64,000 nt of DNA from Trissonchulus latispiculum. Taxonomy: Eukaryota; Nematoda; Enoplea; Enoplida; Ironidae. The position numbers were made by a program, and so were the translations under genes. The DNA is taken from NCBI GenBank assembly GCA_030248195.1, contig JASAND010024090.1, positions 1-64,000 on the forward strand. The letters run 5' to 3'. Below are positions 11,800 to 22,492 of the stretch, piece by piece. Positions within the stretch are counted from its first letter, which is position 1. Every line of letters begins with the position of its first letter. The notes under the pieces are model-generated. The model was not told the origin of the DNA and ran no database searches. It saw only the letters and a list, made by a program, of their open reading frames with translations.

Positions 11800-12479
11800 T
11801 CTCCTATTGGAACTTCAGATCATTCACTGGTCATAATTCGTGGGCAAAGCCAGTCAGAGTATCCCAGCCTGAAAAGCAGATTATCTGGCAGTACAGTCGG
11901 GCCGACTTTATGGGCTTAAAAGAACATCTTAAAACAACAAATTGGCGCAACCTTAGTACACCGAATGTTGCCCTAAGTGTCTCCAACCTGGAAGCTGGCA
12001 TTGCCAAGGGAATTGAGAAATCTGTAGCTCGTAAGCTCAGGCCAAAAAGACACAAACCGTAGCATTCAGCGGAGTACCCGCTACGCCGAGCCAAAGAGGA
12101 TGCATATCGCCATTGGAAGTCAAATGGGCAAACAAATGGGGACTGGCATAACTACTTGCTAACCCGCAGAGCCTATAACAAAGCGATAGACCGATTCAAG
12201 CGTAAACATGCCTCCTCGATTGCCGAACGCATCGATGGGCGCTCTGGACTGTGGAGAGAAATATACAAGGTGCTGGGAAGGAATACCCACCAAGGTATTC
12301 CCCCCTATCCAACAATGGAGCAATTACAGCTGACGCCACCGACAAGGCACGCCTACTGAACAATCTATTTACAGCAAAAGCTTCAGTAGCTGATCCAGAT
12401 CGTGCTTCACAGCCACCAGCCTCAGTCTGTGATGAGGCACTTGTGAATATCCCATTCCACAGTCGCATTGTGAAGAAGC

Positions 12480-13490
12480 ACTGCTGTCCATCGATACAAC
12501 CAAAGCACCAGGTCTGGACGGTATTAGTGGCATAGTACTGAAAGAAGAATGTGCATGTGAATTAGCATACCCTCTTGCTACCTTGCTACCCGGGGTATAT
12601 ACTTCCCATCCGCTTGGAAAACTGCCAAAATAATACCTGCATTCAAAAAGGAAGACAGAACTAATCCTGGAAATTACAGACCTGTGGCTTTACTATCGAT
12701 AATCTCGAAGCTCATGGAGAGATACATTGGAAATGGGGTAATGAAACATCTGAAAACACAGGGCATTTTGTAGAATTCTCAGTTTGGGTTTCGCCAGGTC
12801 CACAGCACTCTCTGTCCTCTTCTATTGCTACATCAGCTAGCCGCTACTGGCTTGGATTCATCACAGGAACTGTGCATTTCTGAACTAGATATATATGGCT
12901 GGGGCGCCTTCGATACAGTGTGGCACAAGCGACTACCGCAAAAATGTGACGCTAACGGCTTAAGGGGTCAGCTGTTTCGTTGGCTGGAGAACTATTTAAA
13001 ACATCGTAACCAGTTCGTCTGTGTTGACGGAATGGACTCTGATTCCACGCCGGTTGCTGCTGGAGTGCCCCAAGGATCTATTCTGGGACCAATTTTGTTT
13101 GTGATTTACATCAACGATTTGCCCGCTGAAATTACCAATCCATGTCTCATTTTTGCGGATGATTCTTCGCTGCTACAAACTGTGCCCAAACCAACTGACT
13201 GACTTCGTTGCGTGAATCCCTGCAACTGCATATGAATAGACTAGTGACCTGGGCTGAGCTAAACCAACTGAAGTTTGCACCGAAGAAAACCCAAACAATG
13301 ACGATATCGAGAAGGCGCGATCGCCGTGAACGAAACGTTCCTCCATTGTCAATGGAAGGTGAAGAAGTCGAGGAACTGAAACTGCTGGGTGTAGTCTTCA
13401 GTGAGGATGAAACATTTAAAGACCATGTTATGGCGAAAGCTGTCACTTCTGGAAAACTTGTTGGAATGCTCCGCCGCCAGTCATGCTTTC
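12480..13490 (+). pseudogene. LINE reverse transcriptase remnant
   Basis: Segments in shifting frames match the LINE RT: KAPGLDGI near 12,500, RPVALLSI near 12,680, QFGFRQ near 12,780, AGVPQGSILGPILFVIYIND (about 13,055-13,115) and LIFADDSS with the catalytic FADD near 13,150. A thumb region follows (VTWAELNQLKFAPKKTQ, LKLLGV). A stop at 13,200 and several shifts break it. Confidence 0.8.
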
Positions 13491-13495
13491 TCTCA

Positions 13496-14035
13496 GAAAA
13501 TGCGATTTTTGACATAAAAATAAAAACATTTTTGGGGGGAGGTTTGGGGGGGGGTGGGTCTAAAAAGGGGGCCCACCCGCAAAATTCCGGGGGAGGGCCC
13601 ACCAAACCAAATCTCCGTTACACCTATGGTCACCGCCCCCCCCCAACCAAAAAAATTGGCCAAGAATTGGGTATTTTTAGGGTAAATTCTGCAAAATTTT
13701 TCAAAATAGTCCAAATTTTTGGCTTAAAGTGTTTATTATTGCGAGAAATACACCTTTTTAACGGTTTTATGGACTTTCTGGCTAAATATTGACCTTATTT
13801 GGACTCTGGGTTTGTAAAAATGGCAGGGGGTGGTAACCCCCCCCCCCAATTATATACACCTATGATTAAACCCCGTCTAATGTCAGAATTACTTCACGGT
13901 TGAATGTTTTTTGGCAACAGCAATGGTTGAAAATGCGATTTTTGGCATAAAAACAGAAAAAATTTTTTGGGGGAGGTTTGGGGGGTGTAAAAAGGGCCCC
14001 TCCAACATTCCGGGGGAAGGCCCCCCCAACCATAT
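13496..14035. repeat. Two copies of a G-rich ~110-145-bp repeat
   Basis: Copies start at 13,496 and 13,930 with AAAATGCGATTTTTG-CATAAAAA and run into TTTTTTGGGGGAGGTTTGGG, a purine-rich AAAAAGGGG block and a C-rich close (CCCCCCAACC). The first copy truncates the LINE. This is probably the end of a transposable element; the family is unknown. Confidence 0.6.
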
Positions 14036-15378
14036 ATACCTGAACGGGAGGTCAAATTTCACTGACCCTTGTGGAAGAAAATTTGGGTACCCCTTGTGAG
14101 AGCGATTTTTCTTAAGTGTACTTTTAAAAGCGATTTTAAGCGTTTTCTAATGAAAAACAGCGGTTTTTAGCAGGAGGCATTTGAGAGTGATTTTTAAGCT
14201 ATTTTTGCCATTTTTGAACAGAAAACAGCGATTTTTAGCTAAAACACGCTTTTCGAACATTTTTTAGTAAATAACAGTAATTTTAAGTAAAAAATTCCGG
14301 CGAAGCCGAAAAATTTTTGGAAATTTTTGTCGTAAAACCTATTTTTTGGGCAATTTTCTTACCCCTTGTGAGTTGTGACTTGTGACCAATTTTCTTACCC
14401 CTTGTGGGAGCAATTTCGCGACCCCTTGTGGACGACTTCGCCGAGGGGGGGAGGGGGGAATTCCCCCCCCTTTCCCCCCCCCCTTGTCCACCTGTGCTCC
14501 CAACCCAAATCCCCGTTACACCTACGACCATGACCCAGCCAAATGGCCAATCGCCAATCCCAGTGGTTCAACGGAACTGTGCAACCCTCTGTATGCCACA
14601 ATTTAGCCAGCCCAGCAAAGAATGTTCCATTGTGATGAAGCGTAGAAACTTTTAGTTAGTTAGATAATTTTAATTTAGTTAATAACTTGAATTTCTTCTT
14701 TGCCAAATTAAAAGTTCTTTTGTATCTTTTTGTCTAATTTTGTAACTAAAGCTCCCCTTAAAACGTCACAGTTACCATTTCCTGGTTGTTAGGTGGTCTT
14801 TTTGTGTAGTGATATTTGACACGCGATAACTTTCGCAATTTATAGAGTTTAGAAATAACTTGTTACATCATTAAGGGGGCGCTTTCATTATCGGGAGCAT
14901 AGATGTAACATTTGGATCGATTTGTCAATTTTAAGAAATCCCAACCGTATTTACTTTGGTCGGCGGGATATGTTTTGACAAAATATCGGACCACGTGATG
15001 GCTACCTACTGTAGTATAGGAATGTAGTATAGGAAGTAGCGGAAGATGCTACAACCTCTCCTTCAATGTTTTTTCATGAAGTGTTATTTCTACCAAAAGC
15101 TCTAAAGTTTCCTTCAAAAGCTGTTAAAACCCTTAATATCTTTATTTGTTCCCTTACTTGAATGTTTGGTATTTGTGGTGTGTTTTGGGATATGAAAATG
15201 CATATTTTATGATGTAGCGCTATCTTTATGGCAAAACTTTCGTAAAAACTCTAAAATTGCATATTTTTCTAATAACCGTAAAGTTAACACTACATGGAAT
15301 TTGATTGGCTAGCAGGATATTGAAAGCCCACAAAAAACCTTAAAAAACCTTAGCCCAGCCCTTTGCACAAAAATCAAC
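14036..15378. other. Noncoding stretch
   Basis: Contains repeated CCCCTTGTG words (14,070-14,430), long G and C homopolymers near 14,440-14,490, and a poorly supported segment (about 14,517-14,655) that could be a LINE remnant. No gene. Confidence 0.35.
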
Positions 15379-15382
15379 TTAA

Positions 15383-16363
15383 GGTGGTGATTCCTTTTGG
15401 TGCTTTCTGTTAGTTTACGGCACAAACCAAGTCGGAATTTTACGAAACTTTCCAAAAACACTTATTTTAGTGTTCTAACACCCTCTGCGCAATCCCGGTT
15501 CAAAAATTCAACATTTGCGTTCAAGTCGGTTTTAGCCAATTTGTGACAGTTGAACAGCAGCTGCATAGTTGTAACTACATTCATTCGAAAGATCTCGTTA
15601 TGCTCTACATTTTTGCTTTTTAAAGTAGCCTTCCAGCTTTTCGCTATCGTGAGATATAACCGATTTTCTTATTTTGGCATTGAAAACTTGTCATTTCTGG
15701 AGAAATCAAATAATCCATTATTTCTCGAGCTGCACATGCCGCAATATCAAACCAAGGGTATCATTTTAAAGGCACTACAGAGGGCAATTATCTGCGACAT
15801 GATCGTTATCCAATTGCTATCCTACTAGCTGTAGTTTTAAAAAATGTAGTTTTTTCAAAAACACGACCAATTTTTTTCTGGGGATTGTGGAGCATTCCCT
15901 ATGCAATGTGAAGGACTGCCATTTTGCAGATGCGTTCTGTACTAAATTACCCCGAGACCCTTTTTTAGTTGTCCCGATTGCGGCTTTCTAGCGAACATGG
16001 TCGCTTGCCAAACTTTGGAAAAGTAGACAAAATCCAGGTTGCGCATACGTTTTTGCTAATTTCTCCACAACGAAGAGCGATTTCTCAATAATTAAAAAAG
16101 GGTCCCCAGCTATTTGACAGATGTATCGATTGATATAACCGACGTCTCCCGAAAAAATTTATTTCAGCCTGCAAAAAATCCGGAAAATTATTTTCCTTCT
16201 AAAATACAGTAAAATAATTTCGAAAAACCAAAATTAATTTCATTGTATTCATTAAAAAGAGAACATTTAAGGCTACAGTTTGATGTTAAGACGGGTTTCT
16301 AACTCCAAATAATGAATGAGTAATAACGTTTCAAAGTTGATGACACCAAAAGGAATCACCACC
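15383..16363. mobile_element. Nonautonomous DNA transposon with TTAA target site, copy 2
   Basis: Inverted ends GGTGGTGATTCCTTTTGG are flanked by TTAA at 15379-15382 and 16364-16367. The interior is clearly homologous to 9813-10784 along its length, for example ATTCATTCGAAAGATC and AAAAGGGTCCCCAG blocks. No coding sequence. Confidence 0.85.
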
Positions 16364-16367
16364 TTAA

Positions 16368-16394
16368 GGTGGTGATTCCTTTTGGGCACATATT
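16368..16394 (+). mobile_element. Truncated end of a third TTAA-family element
   Basis: Directly after copy 2's right TTAA, the left-end sequence GGTGGTGATTCCTTTTGG then GCACATATT begins again, matching the start of copy 1, and stops near 16,394. The two ends share one TTAA in head-to-tail order. The next base starts the left arm of the large unit. Confidence 0.7.
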
Positions 16395-16720
16395 TGTAAT
16401 GAAGTGAGCAAGATCAAAACTCTGATCTATTCCAAACTCTAAATTCTCTAAACTCTTCTCCTTTACACGGAAGGTCAGCACGTCTGTTCGCAATGAAGCA
16501 GACTTAAGCACCAGATCTCTGAAAGGTGGTGTTCCAGAATCAGAGATTCTCTGCAGCCAACCTTGGTAGGGGTCTTTGTCGGTGAGTTCGTTTGAGGCTC
16601 CTGAGTTCATTCTCCAATTGTACAGCAAGCGGGGTCAGCACTTGCTTTCTTGATGAGCACTGGATTTGGTTGAGTTCTTCCTCACTGGATCTTTGGTTCT
16701 TTCTTGTGGCTAGTAGTTGC

Positions 16721-16836
16721 ACGGTAAACGCAACGTATATGAAGGCTAACGCGCCTTTGTTTGCTTGTAATAAGCTAGACGGTAAACGCACCGTAGTTTA
16801 AGGCAAACGCGCCTTTGTTGCTTGTAATAAGACTCA
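16721..16836. repeat. 58-bp tandem duplication
   Basis: Two units start with ACGGTAAACGCA (16,721 and 16,779), each continuing to AACGCGCCTTTGTT and GCTTGTAATAAG. Small length differences only. Confidence 0.75.
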
Positions 16837-18290
16837 GTAACTAACAAACTGATTATTTAATGTAAACACTACAATTACTATTTGTACAGTTCTGTGCGTT
16901 CAAACTAACAATTACTACAATACGAACAGTTAGGTTACAGTACAATCAGATACAGTACAAGTTTGCTGTACCCGAGTTGCCAGATATTTTCCCTTACTAG
17001 GTTATTATTAATATTATTCCAATTTGGAATAATATTACAAACTTTGATTAAGTTATTGGGGACAAGGTCAATACTCTTAACGCCTTTTACACCCTTCTAC
17101 TCTACTAACTCTTTCTAACTCAATTTCCCTATATGCTGTGTGTTATCCTATATGCTTGTGTTTTGTTACTCTTTATACGTCCCCTTACAATAGGACTGTC
17201 AAACTAGTATCACAATAAACTAAGTTACTAACTATTAACCTAGGGACGGTCTCTGGGTGAGCCCCTGAAAGTCGGACACTGCTTTCGCTCCGACACTCAG
17301 TTCAGGGATGCTATGTGAGATAGAATTTGAGGATGAGCGAAACTGTTGGGAGTTGGGAGGTCCTTCCTTACTTATTCCTAATTTGGTCTAAATTAATACA
17401 GTTATACAATAAGGGTCTTCTGATCTTCTGGACAGGACTCAAAGCAAGAGGGCCGGGGTGACGATTTTGGAAATGTAGGAAGTTGACATTTTTGACTGAA
17501 AATGGTTCTTGGGAGTCAATGAAAGTTCGCTCTGTACAGGTTTTATCGGATTCCCCAACTTGATCAGGTTTGGTCTGTCGCTGTCTCTGCCGCCGTTTAC
17601 TCTACAAGATCATTCAGCTTCTAATGTACCTTCGCTAAACTGACTCGGACTGATACGACACTATGACAATAGCTTCCAAAATCACTGGGTCCTTCTCCGG
17701 ACAACACAAGACTGATACCAATAACTGACTGAATCAAAGTTCTGAACTGGGTCCACCGTACTGTAGTCTCGGATGCAAATCTCGGCAGGACAGGGCTTCT
17801 TTCCGCACCTGAATCAAATGGGTTAAAACCCATTAATACAAGGTCACGGTGCGGGAATTGAACCCAGCAACCATTACTCGTTCTTTCGCTTTCCTGGCCC
17901 AAAATGTGCATTTTGGGCCCTATTTGAACTTGTGAATTGACGAAATGACACCAAACCACTGGTAATGGCCTTTTTGACGAAACTAACTGTTCATAGTAAT
18001 TTCTTGTTACAAAACAGGCCTTTCTTGGCCATTTTAGATTACAACTTGGTGGTTTTGGTTAAACTTGAAGTAATTCTTCGCGTAGACAAAACGATTCATA
18101 ATGTTCTCACACCTGGACCCAAATTAGGTCTTACTGACTTGCAATTAGACGAAACAACTCTTAAAAACGTGTAAACCTCGCTATTCGTACATTACTTGAA
18201 AATCTTGCTAGTTTCTGTCTTTTTCTTGCACAAACCGGGCCGCCCGGCCCGTCTTAGGTTAATACAAACAGATCCTGACAGAAACTCACT

Positions 18291-18607
18291 GGTTCACTTG
18301 AGCAGATTAAATAACCGAACAAAACTTGCGTTTCTGGCCTAGTTCTGGCCCAATTTTGTTGATTAATGCCACGGGAAACAGGCTTGTTTCCCGTGGCCCG
18401 CTACTAATCTAGAATGTACACAAAACTTGATGTTCTTACATAAATTTTCACAGGTTTACTTGAACAGATTAAATAACCGAACAAAACTTGAGTTTCTGGC
18501 CTAGTTCTGGCCTACTTTTGTTGATTTGCCACGGGAAACAGGCTTGTTTCCCGTGGCCCGCTACTAATCTAGAATATACACAAAACTTGATGTTCTTACA
18601 TAAATTT
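18291..18607. repeat. 162-bp tandem duplication, each unit with a 12-bp-stem hairpin
   Basis: The units begin GGTTCACTTGAGCAG (18,291) and GGTTTACTTGAACAG (18,453). Each holds a perfect hairpin: stem GCCACGGGAAAC, loop AGGCTT, then the complementary strand (18,368-18,397 and 18,528-18,557). Confidence 0.85.
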
Positions 18608-19349
18608 CTGATGTTGGAAGATGGTCAGATATTTGTTGTTTACTACAATTACCCTAGCTACTGCCTACTTACCTACATATATTAAACTACTAAAACCTAC
18701 GTAATGCTAACTTAAGAATTAATACTGCTGTTTATTTGATTAAACCGTTCTATGGGTAATCAGTTTTCCTACCTATATTGATAAAATAAATTAATAGGCT
18801 GCTTTGTGGGTGAGTTTTTGCACATAATCAGTATTACCTGTTTTCTTACCGAAAATGCAAAAACTCACTCACTCACTGTCTCAGCAGCCATTTTACGCAG
18901 TCCCTACTTACCGACCTACCGACCTACCGAACTACGTCTACTTCTAAATCTACCTACCCCTTATCCTAGTGCCCTAACAGGGGACGTGCCGAACCGCTAT
19001 TCGATCCGGTGCTGGCAACCCCAGCAGCCAGCCGAGTGGCAGTCGCGCGTACTACCACCCTTTCACACGAGCACATAATTGCATTCGTGCAAAACTGGCA
19101 TATAAATTAACAAAATTTCGATGAGCACGGATTTGAGTAAAAGTTATATATTTTTGTAGAGCTGAAAAACTGAACATTTTATGTGCTTACAGCACCAAAA
19201 AATGTTAAGTAATTAGTGAGAAAAACATCATTAAAGTTTGTTTCTACATATGCATAATTAACACATATAATGTACTAATTGGACTGCACACGTGCTAATT
19301 TGCAACATTGCTTTCTTATATAGGCTAGCTTGAACTCGTTCTAATTGTA

Positions 19350-19420
19350 ACCCGTTAGCTCAATGGAAGAGGACTTTTCCTATTAATCCAGAGAACCTGA
19401 GTTCGAATCTCAGTACGGGT
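19350..19420 (+). tRNA. tRNA-like sequence (pseudogene or SINE head)
   Basis: 71 nt. The acceptor strands ACCCGT and ACGGGT pair over 6 bp. An A-box-like TAGCTCAATGG is at 19,356-19,366. The T arm is perfect: CTGAG, loop TTCGAAT, CTCAG (19,397-19,413), with B box GTTCGAATC. The anticodon arm (CTTTTCCTATTAATCC) does not fold into a 5-bp stem with a 7-nt loop, although CTTTT...TAATCC recalls tRNA-Lys(UUU). A T-rich run follows. It lies 15 bp before the 305-bp repeat, so it may be the head of a tRNA-derived SINE rather than a working tRNA gene. Confidence 0.4.
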
Positions 19421-19434
19421 CTGCTTCTTTTCTT

Positions 19435-19739
19435 TTAGTTTAGTCTGTCTTTTGGCCTTTGACATGGGAAATTAAGTGATTACGGTAACGACCGTGAGCC
19501 CACGATAAGTTTTAGGCCAAGACTATCAATATCCCTATTCTAACTAGACTTTCCATATTACTATTTCCACGATTATTAAGAACGCCAGCTAATTAATATA
19601 ACAGGACTGCAACTATTTTCTTACCTAGAACTAGTTTAAACTGCCAGTCCGCTAATCGGACATTTGTTATGAGGCTTTACCTAGAATTAACTAAACTACC
19701 AGTCCGCTAATCGGACATTTGTTGTGAGACTCTTACTAA
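19435..19739 (+). repeat. 305-bp dispersed repeat, copy 2
   Basis: Identical, as far as I compared, to 9035-9339. This copy sits between the tRNA-like sequence and the foldback element, whose end begins in its last bases. Copy 1 lacks the tRNA-like part, which would fit a 5'-truncated SINE. Confidence 0.9.
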
Positions 19740-21070
19740 AGTCTGGCCAAAAAATGTGGGGAGCGAAATTGTTTCGTTTATACTGAATTACCGTTACATT
19801 TTTGCTGCAGCAATGTATATATTTTCTGAACCGTCATTGCATAAGCTTTCTTTTGGTTGAAAAAAATTTTTTTTAAAGTAAAATTCATCAAAAGAAGCCG
19901 ATTTTTTAGGTTTTGAAAGATCAGTAGAAGACAGGAACTAGCCGTTCGGTAGAAAATTAGCCCATGTCTCACACATTTTGAATCCAGAATATCAGCTGAT
20001 TTCGTCAAACATTGCGATACTTATTCAATTTTTTCGATTTTCAAAATCCTTTGATCTTTGCCGCTTTTCCAACTTTGACTGGCTATTACTCGCGACTCAG
20101 TCAATGTAAAAAAATTTTAATTGGATTTTCAGGACCGCTTACGTGTCAGCTTTCATGTGATATATGTGGTTTTTCAAAATTTGAAAATCGATTTTTTCGA
20201 AAAATACCACTTTTTGACCCAAAATTTTGACAAGGCGAATCCAGCAAAAGTGGGTAAAAATAACAGTATCATAAAGTTTAGTCTGAGCTGAATCCAACGA
20301 TATAAAGTTTTCATGGCTACGGCTTAAATTGCCCCAGTAACAAATTTTTAAACAATTTCCTATTTCAGGTGATTTCTGACAAGTTGTGCTATATTGTGCA
20401 TTGATTTGCCGCAAATAGTGTAAACTAGCCAAAAACAGGCTAAAAGCGAAATTGTTTAAAAATTAGTTGCGGATGCAATATAAGATGTAGCCATGAAAAC
20501 TTTATATCGTTGGATTCAGCTCAGACTAAACTTTATGATAATATTATTTTTACCCACTTTTGCTGGATTCGCCTTGTCGAAATTTTGGGTCAAAAAGTGG
20601 TATTTTTCGAAAAAATCGATTTTCAAATTTTGAAAAATCACATATATCACATGAAAGCTGACACGTAAACGGTCCTGAAAATCCAATTAAAAATTTTTTG
20701 CATTGAGTGAGTCGCGAGTAGCCAGTCAAAGTTGGAAAAGCGGCAAAGATCAAAGGATTTTGAAAATCGAAAAAGTTGAATAACTATCGTAATGTTTGAC
20801 GAAATCAGCTGATATTCGGGATTCAAAATGTGTGAGACATGGGCTAATTTTCTACCGAACGGCTAGTTCCTGTCTTCTACTGATCTTTCAAAACCTAAAA
20901 AATCGGCTTATTTTGATGAATTTTAATTTTTAAAAAAAATTTTTTCAACCAAAAGAAAGTTTATGCCATGACGGTTCAGAAAATATATACATTGCTGCAG
21001 CAAAAATGTAGCGGTAATTCAGTATAAACAAAACAATTTCGCTCCCTACATTTTTTGGTCAGACTTTAGT
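19735..21070. mobile_element. 1.34-kb foldback (near-palindromic) element
   Basis: Arms of about 600 bp are inverted copies around a centre near 20,403. Ends read ACTAAAGTCTGGCC and GGTCAGACTTTAGT. The ends could be drawn with a TA target duplication, as for Tc1/mariner-derived MITEs. Reading frames on both strands are mirror images of the same arm, so no protein is called. Confidence 0.85.
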
Positions 21071-21142
21071 GACAGATTGCTACCTATTTTATTCAATATC
21101 TACCTGTCTAAACCGGTTAGTGCCGGATTTCATAGTTGCGAC

Positions 21143-21181
21143 TCATCCGTCCCCTAATCGCAGGGCGACCTACACGGATGA
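21143..21181. other. Arm hairpin with covarying partner in the right arm
   Basis: Stem TCATCCGT (21,143-21,150) pairs with ACGGATGA (21,174-21,181) across a 23-nt loop. The inverted counterpart is at 41,137-41,175 with an equal loop length. All three stem differences between the arms are compensated. Confidence 0.7.
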
Positions 21182-22095
21182 CCGGAAATCCGACAGACCT
21201 GCAGACCTAATAGGGGGTCCCCGTGACCCTAGGCTGCAGAATCTGCCCTAACCGTCAAACAGAACAATATTAAACAAGGTTTTACATTGCATTTATTCCA
21301 AAACTGACAATTTTACGTCAACCACGCGTCTAGGTTATAATAGAACTAAATCCCCTAATTATTTATGATTAAGGGCCAAATTGCTACTCAATTTGGCCCA
21401 GGTCCTGCCTAATATCTGAGCAATTACACATTCATTCTGGCATTTCCAAGACCCTTATCGAACAAAGGGAGTTTACATGGTCTGCCCTCGATCACACTCA
21501 CAGTCACACAATTTTGGTTCAGAATTCACACTTAAAAGGGGCTAAACTTGGAACCTCATAATCCATAAGGTATTTACCCAAGAAGCCGACTACGTAAATT
21601 TGGGGTTCGCATTCACACAATAATGAGCACAATCACACCAACATTAATACAAACGGCTACACATAACAATACAAATCCTAACTCTTTCCTACCTAAACCT
21701 ACTTAAATCTATCTAAATCTACCTATTCTTTGTATGCACATTTTGTTGTAGCTTTGGGAATTAACGGGTCTCCGTCGGGAGCCCAAAGTTTGTAAGTTTG
21801 TACTTTTGACTAAGACTGGAACTTTGAAACTGTGAAAATTGTATTGGAAAGCTGACGAGTAATAATTGCTTGGCAATTATTACTAAACAACAACAATTAA
21901 TTCCGCTAAGGACAGCTTGATTAAATTAACTTTGGGGAAGCCGGCCATTCCCCTCAAAAATACTGAATAATTAGTAATTAAAACTGTTTCTGAGTTTTAA
22001 ATCCTGCTGGCTTTAGGTAGCCGACCTACACAAATAACATAACACAATTACAGACAATGTTTTTAACTTCAGTAGTGCCTAACTGTACGAATATG

Positions 22096-22118
22096 GCCGG
22101 CAATTCCTAATTGCCGGC
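22096..22118. other. Arm hairpin with compensatory change
   Basis: Stem GCCGGCAATT, loop CCT, complementary strand. The right-arm partner is at 39,793-39,815. In inverted alignment the only two differences are a matched pair of stem bases. Confidence 0.75.
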
Positions 22119-22263
22119 TGTGGGGAGAATTATTCCCTAGACTTAACTTGATTCAGAACACGAGGTCGTAACCAAGTTACCTCCTACCTCAACTCAAGGG
22201 TGGGTCCCCACTCAAAATCCCTTCATTATTAAACAACCCCAAAAAATGTGAAAAAGGAAAAAA

Positions 22264-22436
22264 TGACTGGCCACGAGGGCTCGCTGAGTAAAAAATGTAA
22301 AAACTGGCCACGAGGGCTCACCGATAAAAAGGTAAAAACTGGCCACGAGGGCTCGCTGATTGAAAAACGTAAAAACACTGGCGACGAGGGCTCGCTGATT
22401 GAAAAACGTAAAAACACTGGCCACGAGGGCCAGTTT
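22264..22436. repeat. ~38-bp tandem repeat at the inner end of the left arm
   Basis: Four and a half units, each of the form CTGGCCACGAGGGCTCGCTG followed by an A-rich spacer. A related GGCC/T-rich array sits at the inner end of the right arm in inverse orientation. Confidence 0.8.
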
Positions 22437-22492
22437 GACAGACGCATAAGGCATTTAACCTATTCCAAGGAAAATGGATTCAGAATGACCTT

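Larger units (their letters stand above)
10932..13495 (+). mobile_element. Decayed non-LTR retrotransposon (jockey/CR1-like LINE)
   Basis: An endonuclease-like region (about 11,160-11,800) is followed by a linker and a reverse transcriptase region (about 12,480-13,490), all on the plus strand, in the usual ORF2 order. The frame is broken many times. The 3' part stops abruptly at 13,495, where an unrelated G-rich repeat begins. No poly-A or short-repeat tail is seen. Confidence 0.8.
16395..22440. repeat. Left inverted arm
   Basis: Noncoding and hairpin-rich. It is homologous in reverse to 39,225-43,640 once the block 19,350-21,070 (tRNA-like sequence, 305-bp repeat, foldback element) is set aside. 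Hairpins include CCCTGAA...TTCAGGG (17,264-17,309), AATGGGTT/AACCCATT (about 17,817), GGGCCAAATTG/CAATTTGGCCC (21,373-21,399) and AGTAATAATTGC/GCAATTATTACT (21,858-21,884). Confidence 0.65.

Noticed and set aside
17821..17900. tRNA T-arm-like GGGTTCAATTCCC in the left arm (reverse strand) and its right-arm copy
   Set aside because: No acceptor stem, A box or anticodon arm around it; it is simply a conserved arm segment.
20012..20753. Mirror-image frames in both strands inside the foldback element
   Set aside because: They are the same palindromic arm read twice, without protein-like features.
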